Source of the DNA: Acidimicrobiia bacterium
Lineage (GTDB): Bacteria; Actinomycetota; Acidimicrobiia; Acidimicrobiales; Poriferisodalaceae
NCBI GenBank assembly: GCA_026983855.1
Contig: JALSTE010000800.1
Coordinates: 1-6,477 of the forward strand
Length of the DNA: 6,477 bases
Reading direction: 5' to 3'
Every line of letters begins with the position of its first letter. The stretch's first letter is position 1. Positions 1 through 5,317 of this stretch are shown here, piece by piece. The position numbers and the translations under genes were made by a program. The notes beneath the pieces are model-generated. The model saw nothing but the letters and a program-made list of their open reading frames with translations, did no database searches and was not told where the DNA came from.

Positions 1-114
1 ACCATCGACGGGGTCAACTCGGCCAATCTGGTCATCACGTCGGTGGCCTGTCCCGGAGCGGTGTCCACCGACATCTACGGGCTCTGCACCGTGGGCTCCG
101 AGGTCAAGTTCTAG
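1..114 (+). CDS. C-terminal end of an unidentified protein (5' end outside window)
   Basis: Frame 1 is open from the first base and ends at TAG 112-114, giving 37 residues that begin TIDGVNSANLVIT and end VGSEVKF. The codons show the same strong G/C third-position bias as the other genes, which supports real coding. Two cysteines (in VACPG and GLCTV) and a polar, Gly/Ser/Thr-rich composition could fit an exported or beta-rich protein. The fragment is too short to assign to a family, and I do not recognise it. A large hairpin begins about 30 bp after the stop and may end its transcript. Confidence 0.55.
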   Translation, partial: TIDGVNSANLVITSVACPGAVSTDIYGLCTVGSEVKF

Positions 115-145
115 GCCGGTCCCCCCCATCATCCCCACCCCCCAT

Positions 146-204
146 CCCGGATCTGTGCCCGTTCCGTGGTCGTGTGACGACCATTCGACGGGCATAGATC
201 CGGG
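146..204. repeat. Long two-tier hairpin (inverted repeat) upstream of rnhB
   Basis: The arms at 146-162 and 188-204 pair over 17 bp with a single G-T (G.U in RNA) mismatch; the core is ATCTGTGCCCGT against ACGGGCATAGAT. Inside the 25-nt gap lies a second perfect 6-bp stem, TGGTCG (167-172) with CGACCA (178-183), around a 5-nt loop. A symmetrical 4x4 internal loop separates the two stems. The element sits between the upstream gene's stop and rnhB. It has no T-tract, so it is not a classic intrinsic terminator, though it could still stop or protect the upstream mRNA. It could instead be one copy of a dispersed palindromic element. Confidence 0.75.
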
Positions 205-245
205 GGGGTTGTGTGGGAGCCGTTGGACGGGCACAGATGGGGGTA
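168..245. repeat. Degenerate 39-bp tandem repeat (two copies) overlapping the hairpin
   Basis: Segments 168-206 and 207-245 align without gaps at a 39-bp offset. Shared blocks are GGT(C/T)GTGTG at the start and ACGGGCA(T/C)AGAT near the end, with scattered substitutions between. The block 227-238 (ACGGGCACAGAT) is also an exact 12-bp inverted match to 151-162, so the left hairpin arm could pair with either downstream copy. The second copy covers two candidate rnhB start codons (GTG 213, ATG 237), which makes those starts doubtful. Confidence 0.65.
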
Positions 246-257
246 GGTTGGGCGCCC

Positions 258-926
258 GTGGTTCCCCGCTCCCGTGCTCCCGGTCTGTCCCTGGAGAAGG
301 CCGCCCGGGCCGAGGGTCATCGTGTGGTCGTGGGACTCGACGAGGTTGGACGCGGATCGTGGGCCGGGCCCCTGACCGTGGGTGCGGTGGTGCTGCCCGA
401 GGTAGGGCGGGTGAACGGGATCCGGGACTCCAAGATGCTGACCCCAGAACGTCGGCAGGCCCTGTACGGGAGGATCCTGGACTGGGTGGAGGCGTGGGCG
501 GTGGGACACGCCAGTGCCTCGGAGTGCGATGGGCTGGGAATGTCGGCGGCCCAGCGCCTGGCCGCCTCCCGGGCCCTGGCCGGACTCGGGGTGGTCCCCG
601 ACCTGGCCCTGGTCGACGGAAGCTGGAACTTCGTCGAGGGGTGCGAGACCCGGACGATCATCGGTGGGGACGCGGTGTGTCTGTCGATCGCCACCGCGTC
701 GATACTGGCCAAGGTGACCCGGGACCGGGAGATGATCGTCCAGGCCGAGCACTACCCGCACTTCGGATTCGACGGCAACAAGGGCTACCCGGCCCCGGTG
801 CACACCACCGCCCTGGTCGGATACGGCCCCTGTCCCATCCACCGCCGGAGCTGGTCGTTCATGGACTCCCTGCCGTGGAACGGGGTCCGGCGGTACCACC
901 GTGGGTGCGGGACCCCCCTGTTCTGA
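258..926 (+). CDS. rnhB: Ribonuclease HII
   Basis: RNase HII cuts RNA in RNA-DNA hybrids and nicks 5' of single ribonucleotides misincorporated in DNA; it is cytoplasmic and metal-dependent. With the GTG 258 start (222 aa) the signature GLDEVGRG contains D28 and E29, the GRG element that reads the ribonucleotide junction follows, RDSKML comes next, D120 lies in VDG and D138 in GGDA, then ASILAKVTRDREM. D28/E29/D120/D138 match the family's four acidic catalytic residues. The tail NKGYPAP...HRRSW is of the actinobacterial type. In-frame alternatives GTG 213 (237 aa) and ATG 237 (229 aa) both lie inside the 39-bp repeat, and homology only becomes recognisable near PGLSLEKA, so I prefer GTG 258. 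A possible -10, TAGGTT (244-249), lies 8 nt before it. The gene is convergent with nrtR, with 81 bp between stops. Family certain, start uncertain. Confidence 0.95.
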   Translation: MVPRSRAPGLSLEKAARAEGHRVVVGLDEVGRGSWAGPLTVGAVVLPEVGRVNGIRDSKMLTPERRQALYGRILDWVEAWAVGHASASECDGLGMSAAQRLAASRALAGLGVVPDLALVDGSWNFVEGCETRTIIGGDAVCLSIATASILAKVTRDREMIVQAEHYPHFGFDGNKGYPAPVHTTALVGYGPCPIHRRSWSFMDSLPWNGVRRYHRGCGTPLF

Positions 927-1007
927 GAGGGCCGATCCCGGGTCCATGCTCTCCGTGGCGCCGGGGAGGTGTGCCTCGGAGCGGGTGCGCCCGGCGGGTT
1001 CGGGTGA

Positions 1008-1733
1008 TCAGCGGGGATCGGGCCCGGGTCGACGTCTCAGGGGTGGGGTGAGGGGCCGCAGGCCGGGCTCGGCCCGGAACAGTTCGGCCGGACGGCCACC
1101 CTCGGTTGTGGGGGCCCGTCGTCCGGTGGGCTGAAGCCATCCCGGCACCCGACGCACCTTGCGCTGGAAGTTGCCGGGTTCCAGCTCGACGCCCCACACC
1201 GTCTCGTAGATGCGCCGTAGATCACTGATGCGGAACTCCTCGGTCCAAAAGGAGGTGGCCAGGGTGGTGGTCTCGAGCCGATCCCCGAGGGCCTCGAGGG
1301 CGTCGCTCACGATGAGGCGGTGGTCGAAGGCCAGTTCGATCCGACCGGCCGTGACGTCGTCCACGTCGATCAGTTCGGTGGAGGCGGCGTCGGATCCGGC
1401 CACGGGGTGGGTGGAGATCGGCATGATCGCCCACCAGGCCACGGACACGACCCTCATACGGGGATCACGGTCGGGGGAACCGTAGGTCCGGAGCTGGGTC
1501 AGAAATGAGGGAGCGGTGGTGATCCCGGTCTCCTCGGCCAGTTCCCGGCGGGCGGCGTCCTCGAGGTCCTCGTCGACCCGCACGAAACCACCGGGCAGGG
1601 CCCAGGCCCCCTCGAAGGGGGCAGCCCCGCGACGGATGAGCACGATCTGCAGCCGTGACCGCCGGATGGTGAAGACCACCATGTCCACGGTGACGGCGAA
1701 GGGCGGAAAGCCGTGGGGGTCGTAGTCGTCCAT
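1008..1733 (-). CDS. nrtR: NrtR-type transcriptional regulator (Nudix domain plus winged helix), NAD/ADP-ribose responsive
   Basis: This 241-aa protein starts MDDYDPHGFPPFAVTVDMVVF, the usual opening of NrtR regulators. Residues about 12-150 form a Nudix domain with a complete Nudix box: G49, E55, R63-E64-L65, E67-E68, G70. Residues about 160-222 form the NrtR winged helix-turn-helix, recognisable by ISDLRRIYETVWG, NFQRKV, the LQPTG turn and GRPAELFR. The last ~20 residues are a Pro/Arg-rich tail. Characterised NrtR proteins repress NAD-metabolism genes and release DNA on binding ADP-ribose; many have lost Nudix catalysis, but the box here looks intact. ATG 1733 is the natural start. It has no Shine-Dalgarno sequence and a -10-like TATCCT 6 nt upstream, suggesting a leaderless mRNA. 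The gene is divergent from the ADP-ribosylglycohydrolase, with two palindromes between them, so autoregulation is likely. A plain ADP-ribose pyrophosphatase is less likely given the C-terminal domain. Confidence 0.9.
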   Translation of the reverse strand: MDDYDPHGFPPFAVTVDMVVFTIRRSRLQIVLIRRGAAPFEGAWALPGGFVRVDEDLEDAARRELAEETGITTAPSFLTQLRTYGSPDRDPRMRVVSVAWWAIMPISTHPVAGSDAASTELIDVDDVTAGRIELAFDHRLIVSDALEALGDRLETTTLATSFWTEEFRISDLRRIYETVWGVELEPGNFQRKVRRVPGWLQPTGRRAPTTEGGRPAELFRAEPGLRPLTPPLRRRPGPDPR

Positions 1734-1739
1734 GGCCCG

Positions 1740-1767
1740 AGGATAGCCCTAATTGTCAACTTGACAA
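1740..1767 (-). promoter_or_regulatory. Candidate nrtR promoter, leaderless type
   Basis: Read on the - strand: -35-like TTGTCA (1767-1762, 5 of 6 to TTGACA), a 16-bp spacer, and -10-like TATCCT (1745-1740, 4 of 6). Six bases separate the -10 from ATG 1733, so initiation would fall at or next to the start codon. The -35 lies inside palindrome 1, so a bound repressor would block it. Inferred from sequence only. Confidence 0.5.
1753..1767. promoter_or_regulatory. Palindromic operator 1 (putative NrtR box)
   Basis: TTGTCA (1753-1758), a 3-nt centre ACT and TGACAA (1762-1767) form a perfect inverted repeat. Extended to 21 bp (1750-1770), each half agrees with operator 2 at 7 of 9 positions, sharing TGTCA-N3-TGACA and flanking A/T. 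It overlaps the -35 elements proposed for both divergent genes. Two like palindromes in the region shared with an NrtR gene suggest binding sites for that regulator; the exact NrtR motif of this lineage was not available for comparison. Confidence 0.7.
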
Positions 1768-1789
1768 GAATCATGGTCGGAATTAGTGT
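1761..1789 (+). promoter_or_regulatory. Candidate promoter of the ADP-ribosylglycohydrolase gene
   Basis: A consensus -35, TTGACA (1761-1766), is followed by a 17-bp spacer and -10-like TAGTGT (1784-1789, fitting the relaxed actinobacterial TANNNT pattern). Initiation would be near G1796, leaving a leader of about 34 nt before ATG 1830. The -35 overlaps operator 1, and the -10 and start point overlap operator 2, a layout expected for strong repression. Confidence 0.6.
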
Positions 1790-1803
1790 CAGAGTGACAC
1801 TAA
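1783..1803. promoter_or_regulatory. Palindromic operator 2 (putative NrtR box, 21 bp)
   Basis: Left arm TTAGTGTCA (1783-1791), centre GAG and right arm TGACACTAA (1795-1803) form a perfect 9-bp inverted repeat. The centre is 33 bp from that of operator 1, about three helical turns, so two dimers could bind the same DNA face. It covers the -10 and predicted start point of the + strand promoter. A 9+9 perfect palindrome is very unlikely by chance in such GC-rich sequence. Confidence 0.75.
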
Positions 1804-1829
1804 AAACGATCAGCAACCGGGAGGCTCCG

Positions 1830-2948
1830 ATGAATGAACGGGCGGCGAACATGGGGAACACGACGGCCGAGCGGGAACTGGCGGATCGAGGCCTCCTGCC
1901 AACGGGATCGGCTGGATCGGCGGCGGTGGCCTTCATGGCCGCGGCCTCGACACCCGGTTTGCAGAGGTACCGGGGGGCGCTATTGGGCGGGGCCTGTGGG
2001 GACGCCCTGGGTCGGCCGGCGGAGGGTCGGACTCCGAGCACGATCCGGAGGCGCTTCGGCCTCCTCGGGGATCTCCAACCCGATCGACGGGGATCGGTGG
2101 GGACCTTCACTGACGACACCCAACTCACCCTGTGGACGGCCGAGGCCCTGCTGGGTGGGGGCGAGGACCACCCCGAGCTGTTCGGACGGACACTGGCCGA
2201 ACGGTTGGACTCCATCAGGGGTATCGGACGGGCCACCCGGACCGCCATCGTGCGCCTTCGGGACGGCGCTCCCTGGTGGAGGTCGGGGATCGGGTCGGCC
2301 GGCAACGGGGTGGCCATGAGGGTGGCACCGTTGGGCCTGGCGTTCGGCGGGGACCTCGATGCCCTGAGACGGGAGACGGCCCGCAACGCCGTGGTCACCC
2401 ACGCCGACCGTCTGGCCGTGGCCTCGGGAATCATCCAGGCCTATGCGGTGGCCCGCCTGACCCGCACCCGGCCCGGTTCCCTCGACCCCGGTGAATTCAT
2501 CACCGAGCTGACGGCGGTGGTGGCGGGCCTGGAGAACGCCGGAGGGGAGGAACGCAAACCCGGGCCACCGGAGAGGATCCGGCTGGTGGAGCGCCTGGCC
2601 GAGATCCCCGACATGTTGGGCCTGAGACCCGAGGAGGCCTTCGCCCACACCTACAACGGGGCCTACGTACTGGAGTCCCTGCCCGCGGCCCTGTGGGCCT
2701 TCCTGGCCCATCCCGAGGACGCCGAGCGGGCGGTCGTGGTGGCGGTGAACGGCGGTTACGACGCCGACACCGTCGGGGCCATGACCGGCACCCTGGCCGG
2801 GGCCTACCTGGGCGAGGGGGCCCTTCCCCGTCGCTGGGTGGATCGCCTCGAGAACGCCGAGGGCATCAGGGCCCTGGCCGACCGCCTGCATCGTCGCTCC
2901 TCCGGTGACGCTCACGGTCACGTGGGAGATGGTCGATCCCAGGGATGA
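1830..2948 (+). CDS. ADP-ribosylglycohydrolase (DraG/ARH family)
   Basis: This 372-aa protein belongs to the ADP-ribosylglycohydrolase fold, which uses two Mg2+ ions to hydrolyse the N- or O-glycosidic bond of ADP-ribose attached to proteins or small molecules. Visible landmarks: YRGALLGGACGDALGRPAEG (about 47-66), metal ligands T94-D95-D96 in TFTDDTQ, AGNGVAMRVAPLG (158-169), H191-x-D193, and D311/D313/T314 in GGYDADTVGA. The start is ATG 1830, preceded by GGGAGG (1819-1824) at 5-nt spacing; the first ~45 residues precede the fold and look disordered. The true substrate is unknown, and no DraT-like transferase is present, so a nitrogenase role should not be assumed. It is divergent from nrtR with operators over the promoter. 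Released ADP-ribose is the known NrtR effector, which suggests feedback. The last 14 codons and the stop lie inside a 61-bp tandem repeat, so the C-terminus may be recently altered. Confidence 0.9.
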   Translation: MNERAANMGNTTAERELADRGLLPTGSAGSAAVAFMAAASTPGLQRYRGALLGGACGDALGRPAEGRTPSTIRRRFGLLGDLQPDRRGSVGTFTDDTQLTLWTAEALLGGGEDHPELFGRTLAERLDSIRGIGRATRTAIVRLRDGAPWWRSGIGSAGNGVAMRVAPLGLAFGGDLDALRRETARNAVVTHADRLAVASGIIQAYAVARLTRTRPGSLDPGEFITELTAVVAGLENAGGEERKPGPPERIRLVERLAEIPDMLGLRPEEAFAHTYNGAYVLESLPAALWAFLAHPEDAERAVVVAVNGGYDADTVGAMTGTLAGAYLGEGALPRRWVDRLENAEGIRALADRLHRRSSGDAHGHVGDGRSQG

Positions 2949-3048
2949 AGCTCGGGACATCGACGGTGACGCTCACGGTCACGGGGGAGATGGTCGATCC
3001 CAGGGATGAAGCTCGGGACATCGACGGTGACGCTCACGGTCACGGGGG
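2903..3048. repeat. 61-bp tandem repeat, about 2.4 copies, spanning the glycohydrolase stop codon
   Basis: Copy 1 (2903-2963) and copy 2 (2964-3024) differ at one position only (T2923 versus G2984). A partial third copy, 3025-3048, is identical to copy 2 over 24 bp. Each copy opens with GTGACGCTCACGGTCAC, which contains GTGA-N3-TCAC dyad symmetry. The glycohydrolase stop TGA (2946-2948) lies in copy 1, so copies 2 and 3 are untranslated duplicates of the gene's 3' end. The unit is not a multiple of three. The near identity suggests recent slippage or a selected DNA-binding or mRNA 3'-end function. Confidence 0.9.
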
Positions 3049-3102
3049 CGACGGCTGGAGGGTTGAGGGCCGACCGGGGGCCAGGGGTGGGGCCGCATCG
3101 CG

Positions 3103-3108
3103 TAGTGT
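3103..3108 (+). promoter_or_regulatory. Candidate -10 element for the PPK2 gene
   Basis: TAGTGT is identical to the -10 proposed for the glycohydrolase promoter and would place initiation near A3115, 30 nt before GTG 3145. No convincing -35 is visible at the right distance. The 96 bp between the tandem repeat and GTG 3145 contain nothing else recognisable except the ribosome binding site. Confidence 0.3.
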
Positions 3109-3144
3109 CGGCTGAACACCGAAATCGATCGCCCAGGAGAAGCA

Positions 3145-3963
3145 GTGGGGAACCCCTTCCAGCGCTACCGAATCGGGGAGGGTCACGACGTGGACCTCGG
3201 GAAGATCCCGACGGAGGACGACTCGGCCTTCGGCGGCACCAAGGAGGAGGGCAAGGCCCGCCTCACCGAGTTGTGCGACCGACTGGCCGTGCTGCAGGAG
3301 AAGCTCTTCGCCCAGGACCGTCACCGGCTGTTGGTGGTGCTCCAGGCCATGGACACCGCCGGCAAGGACAGCACCATCCGCGACGTCTTCAACGAGACGA
3401 ATCCCATGGGGGTTCACGCCACCCCCTTCCGCCAACCCAGCCACGAGGAACTGGCCCACGACTACCTGTGGCGGGTCCACCCCCACACCCCGGCCCGGGG
3501 TCAGATCGCCATCTTCAACCGCAGCCACTACGAGGACGTGCTGGTGGTGAGGGTCGAGGGGTTCGCCCCGGAGAAGCGGTGGCGGCACCGCTACCGTCAC
3601 ATCCGGGAGTTCGAGCGGATGCTGGCCGACGAGGGCACGACGATCCTGAAGTTCTATCTCCACATCTCCAAGAAGGAGCAGAAGAAGAGGCTGGAGGAGC
3701 GTCTGGAGATCCCCGACAAGAGGTGGAAGTTCTCCATCGGCGACCTGGCCACCCGCGAGAAGTGGGACGACTACATGAGGGCCTACGAGGACGCCATCTC
3801 CAGGACCTCCACCGATGACGCCCCGTGGTACGTGATCCCCTCGGACCGCCGCTGGTACCGCAAGCTGGCGGTGGCCGAGATCATCGTCGACACCCTCGAG
3901 GGACTGGACCTGGCCTATCCACCGGAGGAGCCGGGTCTGGAGGGCCTGGTCATTCCCGACTGA
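3145..3963 (+). CDS. ppk2: Polyphosphate kinase 2 family protein (polyphosphate:nucleotide phosphotransferase)
   Basis: PPK2 enzymes move phosphate between inorganic polyphosphate and nucleotides, usually making nucleoside di- or triphosphates from mono- or diphosphates in the cytoplasm. The 272-aa single-domain protein opens with the subfamily-typical YRIGEGHDVDLGKIPTED (8-25). It carries Walker A in MDTAGKDST (69-77), a Walker B region in IFNRSHYEDVLVVRV (123-137), the basic lid around KRWKFS (192-197), and the conserved SRTSTDDAPWYVIPSD (219-234). Length and motifs fit a one-domain PPK2; whether it prefers AMP, ADP or GDP cannot be read from the sequence. Start GTG 3145 is supported by AGGAGA (3135-3140). 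The gene is on the same strand as the glycohydrolase but separated by 196 bp containing the tandem repeat, so separate transcription is likely. Only 58 bp lie before the next gene. Confidence 0.93.
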   Translation: MGNPFQRYRIGEGHDVDLGKIPTEDDSAFGGTKEEGKARLTELCDRLAVLQEKLFAQDRHRLLVVLQAMDTAGKDSTIRDVFNETNPMGVHATPFRQPSHEELAHDYLWRVHPHTPARGQIAIFNRSHYEDVLVVRVEGFAPEKRWRHRYRHIREFERMLADEGTTILKFYLHISKKEQKKRLEERLEIPDKRWKFSIGDLATREKWDDYMRAYEDAISRTSTDDAPWYVIPSDRRWYRKLAVAEIIVDTLEGLDLAYPPEEPGLEGLVIPD

Positions 3964-4009
3964 GCGGACCACGGTCGGTCCCGACTAACGGCGGTCATTG
4001 TTCCCTCGC

Positions 4010-4022
4010 TAGCCTGCGGGTA
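4010..4022 (+). promoter_or_regulatory. Candidate leaderless promoter of the flavin oxidoreductase
   Basis: TAGCCT (4010-4015) lies exactly six bases before ATG 4022, the same spacing as TATCCT before the nrtR ATG. No Shine-Dalgarno sequence is evident in CCTGCGGGT upstream of the start, which fits a leaderless transcript. A good -35 is not visible, so confidence is limited. Confidence 0.4.
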
Positions 4023-5293
4023 TGTCAAGACTGAAGTTCGGCGCCTTCCTCGCCCCCCATCACCCCATCGGGGAGCACCCGATGCTGCAGTTGCGGAGCG
4101 ACCTGGACCTGGTGGCCGAGCTGGACCGCCTGGGATTCGATGAGTTCTGGTGCGGGGAGCACCACTCCACCGGTTGGGAGGTAATCGCCTCCCCCGAGAT
4201 GTTCCTGGCCGCCGCCGCCCAGCGCACCCACCGCATCCGCCTGGGGACCGGCGTGGTGTCCCTGCCCTATCACCACCCCTTCCTGGTGGCCCAGCGCATG
4301 GTGCAGTTGGATCACATGTCGGGGGGCCGGGCCATCTTCGGTTCGGGGCCCGGGGCCCTGCCGTCGGACGCCCACACCCTGGGGATCGACCCCATGACCC
4401 AGAGGGATCGCCAGGACGAGGCCATCGGGGTGATCCGCCGCCTGCTGCGGGGCGAGGAGCGCTTCAGTCACGACAGTGAGTGGTTCACCCTGCGTGACGC
4501 CAAGCTCCAGCTCCTGCCCCTCCAGGAGGACATGCCCTTCGCCGTGGCCTCCATGATCAGCCCCTCGGGCATGACCCTGGCCGGGAAGCACGGGACCGGG
4601 GTGCTCTCGATCGGTTCGATGTCCACGGCGGGGATCCAGTCCCTGCCGGTGCAGTGGGGTTTCGCCGAGGACTCCGCCGCCGAGCACGGCAACACCGTCG
4701 ACCGCCGCGAATGGCGCATCGTAATGAACTGGCACCTGGCCGAGACCCGGGAGCAGGCCCGGGCCGAGGCCGGCGAGGGTCTGCTCCGCTGGCACAACGA
4801 GTACAACGTGGAGACCCTCCAACGCCCCGGGGCCACGAAATTCGCCAGTGCCGGTGAGGCCGTCGAGGCCCTCTCGGAGGGGGATGAAGCGGTGACCGTG
4901 ATCGGCACCCCCGACGACCTGGTGGCGGCCATCCGTCGGATGGTCGACATCACCGGGGGTTTCGGCACCGTGATCGGGTTCATGAACGACTGGGCCAACC
5001 GGGAGGCCACCCGGCGCAGTTGGGACATGGTGGCCCGCTACGTGGTCCCCGAGGTCAACGGCCTGCTGGACGGTTACCGGGAGTCCCAGCGGTTCGTCAT
5101 CGAGAACCGGGAGAGCTTCGATCGGGCCGGTAAGGCCATCCTCACCAAGATCCTGGAGAACGAGAAGGCCGCCGCCGCCCTGCAGGACACCCTGGCCCAA
5201 AACGCCGCCAAGACCGCCATCGGGGCCCATCACGCCCCCGATTTCGAGGAGATGGCCGAGAGCGGGAGCGGCGGTGAGGCGGGGGCTGAGTAG
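4022..5293 (+). CDS. LLM-class flavin-dependent oxidoreductase (limonene 1,2-monooxygenase-like)
   Basis: This 423-aa protein is a luciferase-like (LLM) TIM-barrel enzyme, which uses reduced FMN (or F420 in some relatives) to oxygenate or reduce organic substrates. Family markers are FGAFLAPHHPIGEHP (6-20), WCGEHHSTGWEVIASPE (43-59), RLGTGVVSLPYHHP (73-86), the SGGRAIFGSGPGALPSD stretch (100-116), GIDPMTQRDR (121-130) and the late GTPDDL (295-300). The GEHH and GTGVVSLPYHHP blocks resemble enzymes annotated as limonene 1,2-monooxygenases, but the substrate cannot be inferred safely. Residues about 365-423 form an Ala/Glu-rich, probably helical to disordered tail. ATG 4022 is the natural start and probably leaderless. 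Cofactor choice between FMN and F420 is unresolved. The gene converges on the acyl-CoA dehydrogenase with 24 bp between stops; the pairing does not show a shared pathway. Confidence 0.9.
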   Translation: MSRLKFGAFLAPHHPIGEHPMLQLRSDLDLVAELDRLGFDEFWCGEHHSTGWEVIASPEMFLAAAAQRTHRIRLGTGVVSLPYHHPFLVAQRMVQLDHMSGGRAIFGSGPGALPSDAHTLGIDPMTQRDRQDEAIGVIRRLLRGEERFSHDSEWFTLRDAKLQLLPLQEDMPFAVASMISPSGMTLAGKHGTGVLSIGSMSTAGIQSLPVQWGFAEDSAAEHGNTVDRREWRIVMNWHLAETREQARAEAGEGLLRWHNEYNVETLQRPGATKFASAGEAVEALSEGDEAVTVIGTPDDLVAAIRRMVDITGGFGTVIGFMNDWANREATRRSWDMVARYVVPEVNGLLDGYRESQRFVIENRESFDRAGKAILTKILENEKAAAALQDTLAQNAAKTAIGAHHAPDFEEMAESGSGGEAGAE

Positions 5294-5315
5294 GGCCCAG
5301 CCCCGTGGCCCTGGG
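5292..5315. terminator. Possible bidirectional terminator hairpin between convergent genes
   Basis: AGGGCC (5292-5297) pairs with GGCCCT (5307-5312) around a 9-nt loop; an alternative stem pairs CCCAG (5296-5300) with CTGGG (5311-5315). It lies in the 24-bp gap between two facing stop codons, where a shared terminator is expected. No T-run follows on either strand, so the evidence is modest. Confidence 0.35.
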
Positions 5316-5317
5316 TT

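Noticed and set aside
129..947. Antisense frame over rnhB whose end contains the repeated peptide LCPSNG
   Set aside because: The peptide repeat is only the translation of the 39-bp DNA repeat; the rest is the shadow of rnhB.
927..1007. Small imperfect hairpins (for example GAGG-TGTG-CCTC) between rnhB and nrtR as a terminator
   Set aside because: Stems are 4-6 bp with bulges and there is no T-tract; such pairings are common by chance at this GC content.
1830..2948. Calling the hydrolase a nitrogenase-regulating DraG proper
   Set aside because: There is no DraT or nif gene in view; the fold is shared by many ADP-ribosylglycohydrolases with other substrates.
2903..3048. CRISPR array
   Set aside because: The 61-bp units are contiguous, with no unique spacers between them, and no cas genes are present.
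3006..3818. Long + strand frame in another phase through the repeat and ppk2 (begins MKLGTSTVTLTV)
   Set aside because: It starts inside the tandem repeat, has Arg/Pro/Gly-rich noise composition, and overlaps ppk2, which has clear kinase motifs and a ribosome binding site.
3966..3981. GGACC...GGTCC stem just after the ppk2 stop
   Set aside because: It is only 5 bp with no T-run; too weak to call a terminator.
4025..5233. Long open frame antisense to the flavin oxidoreductase, and similar ones antisense to ppk2 and the glycohydrolase
   Set aside because: Antisense open frames are expected in high-GC genes. The products are His/Gly/Pro-rich with no recognisable motif, while the sense strands carry full families.
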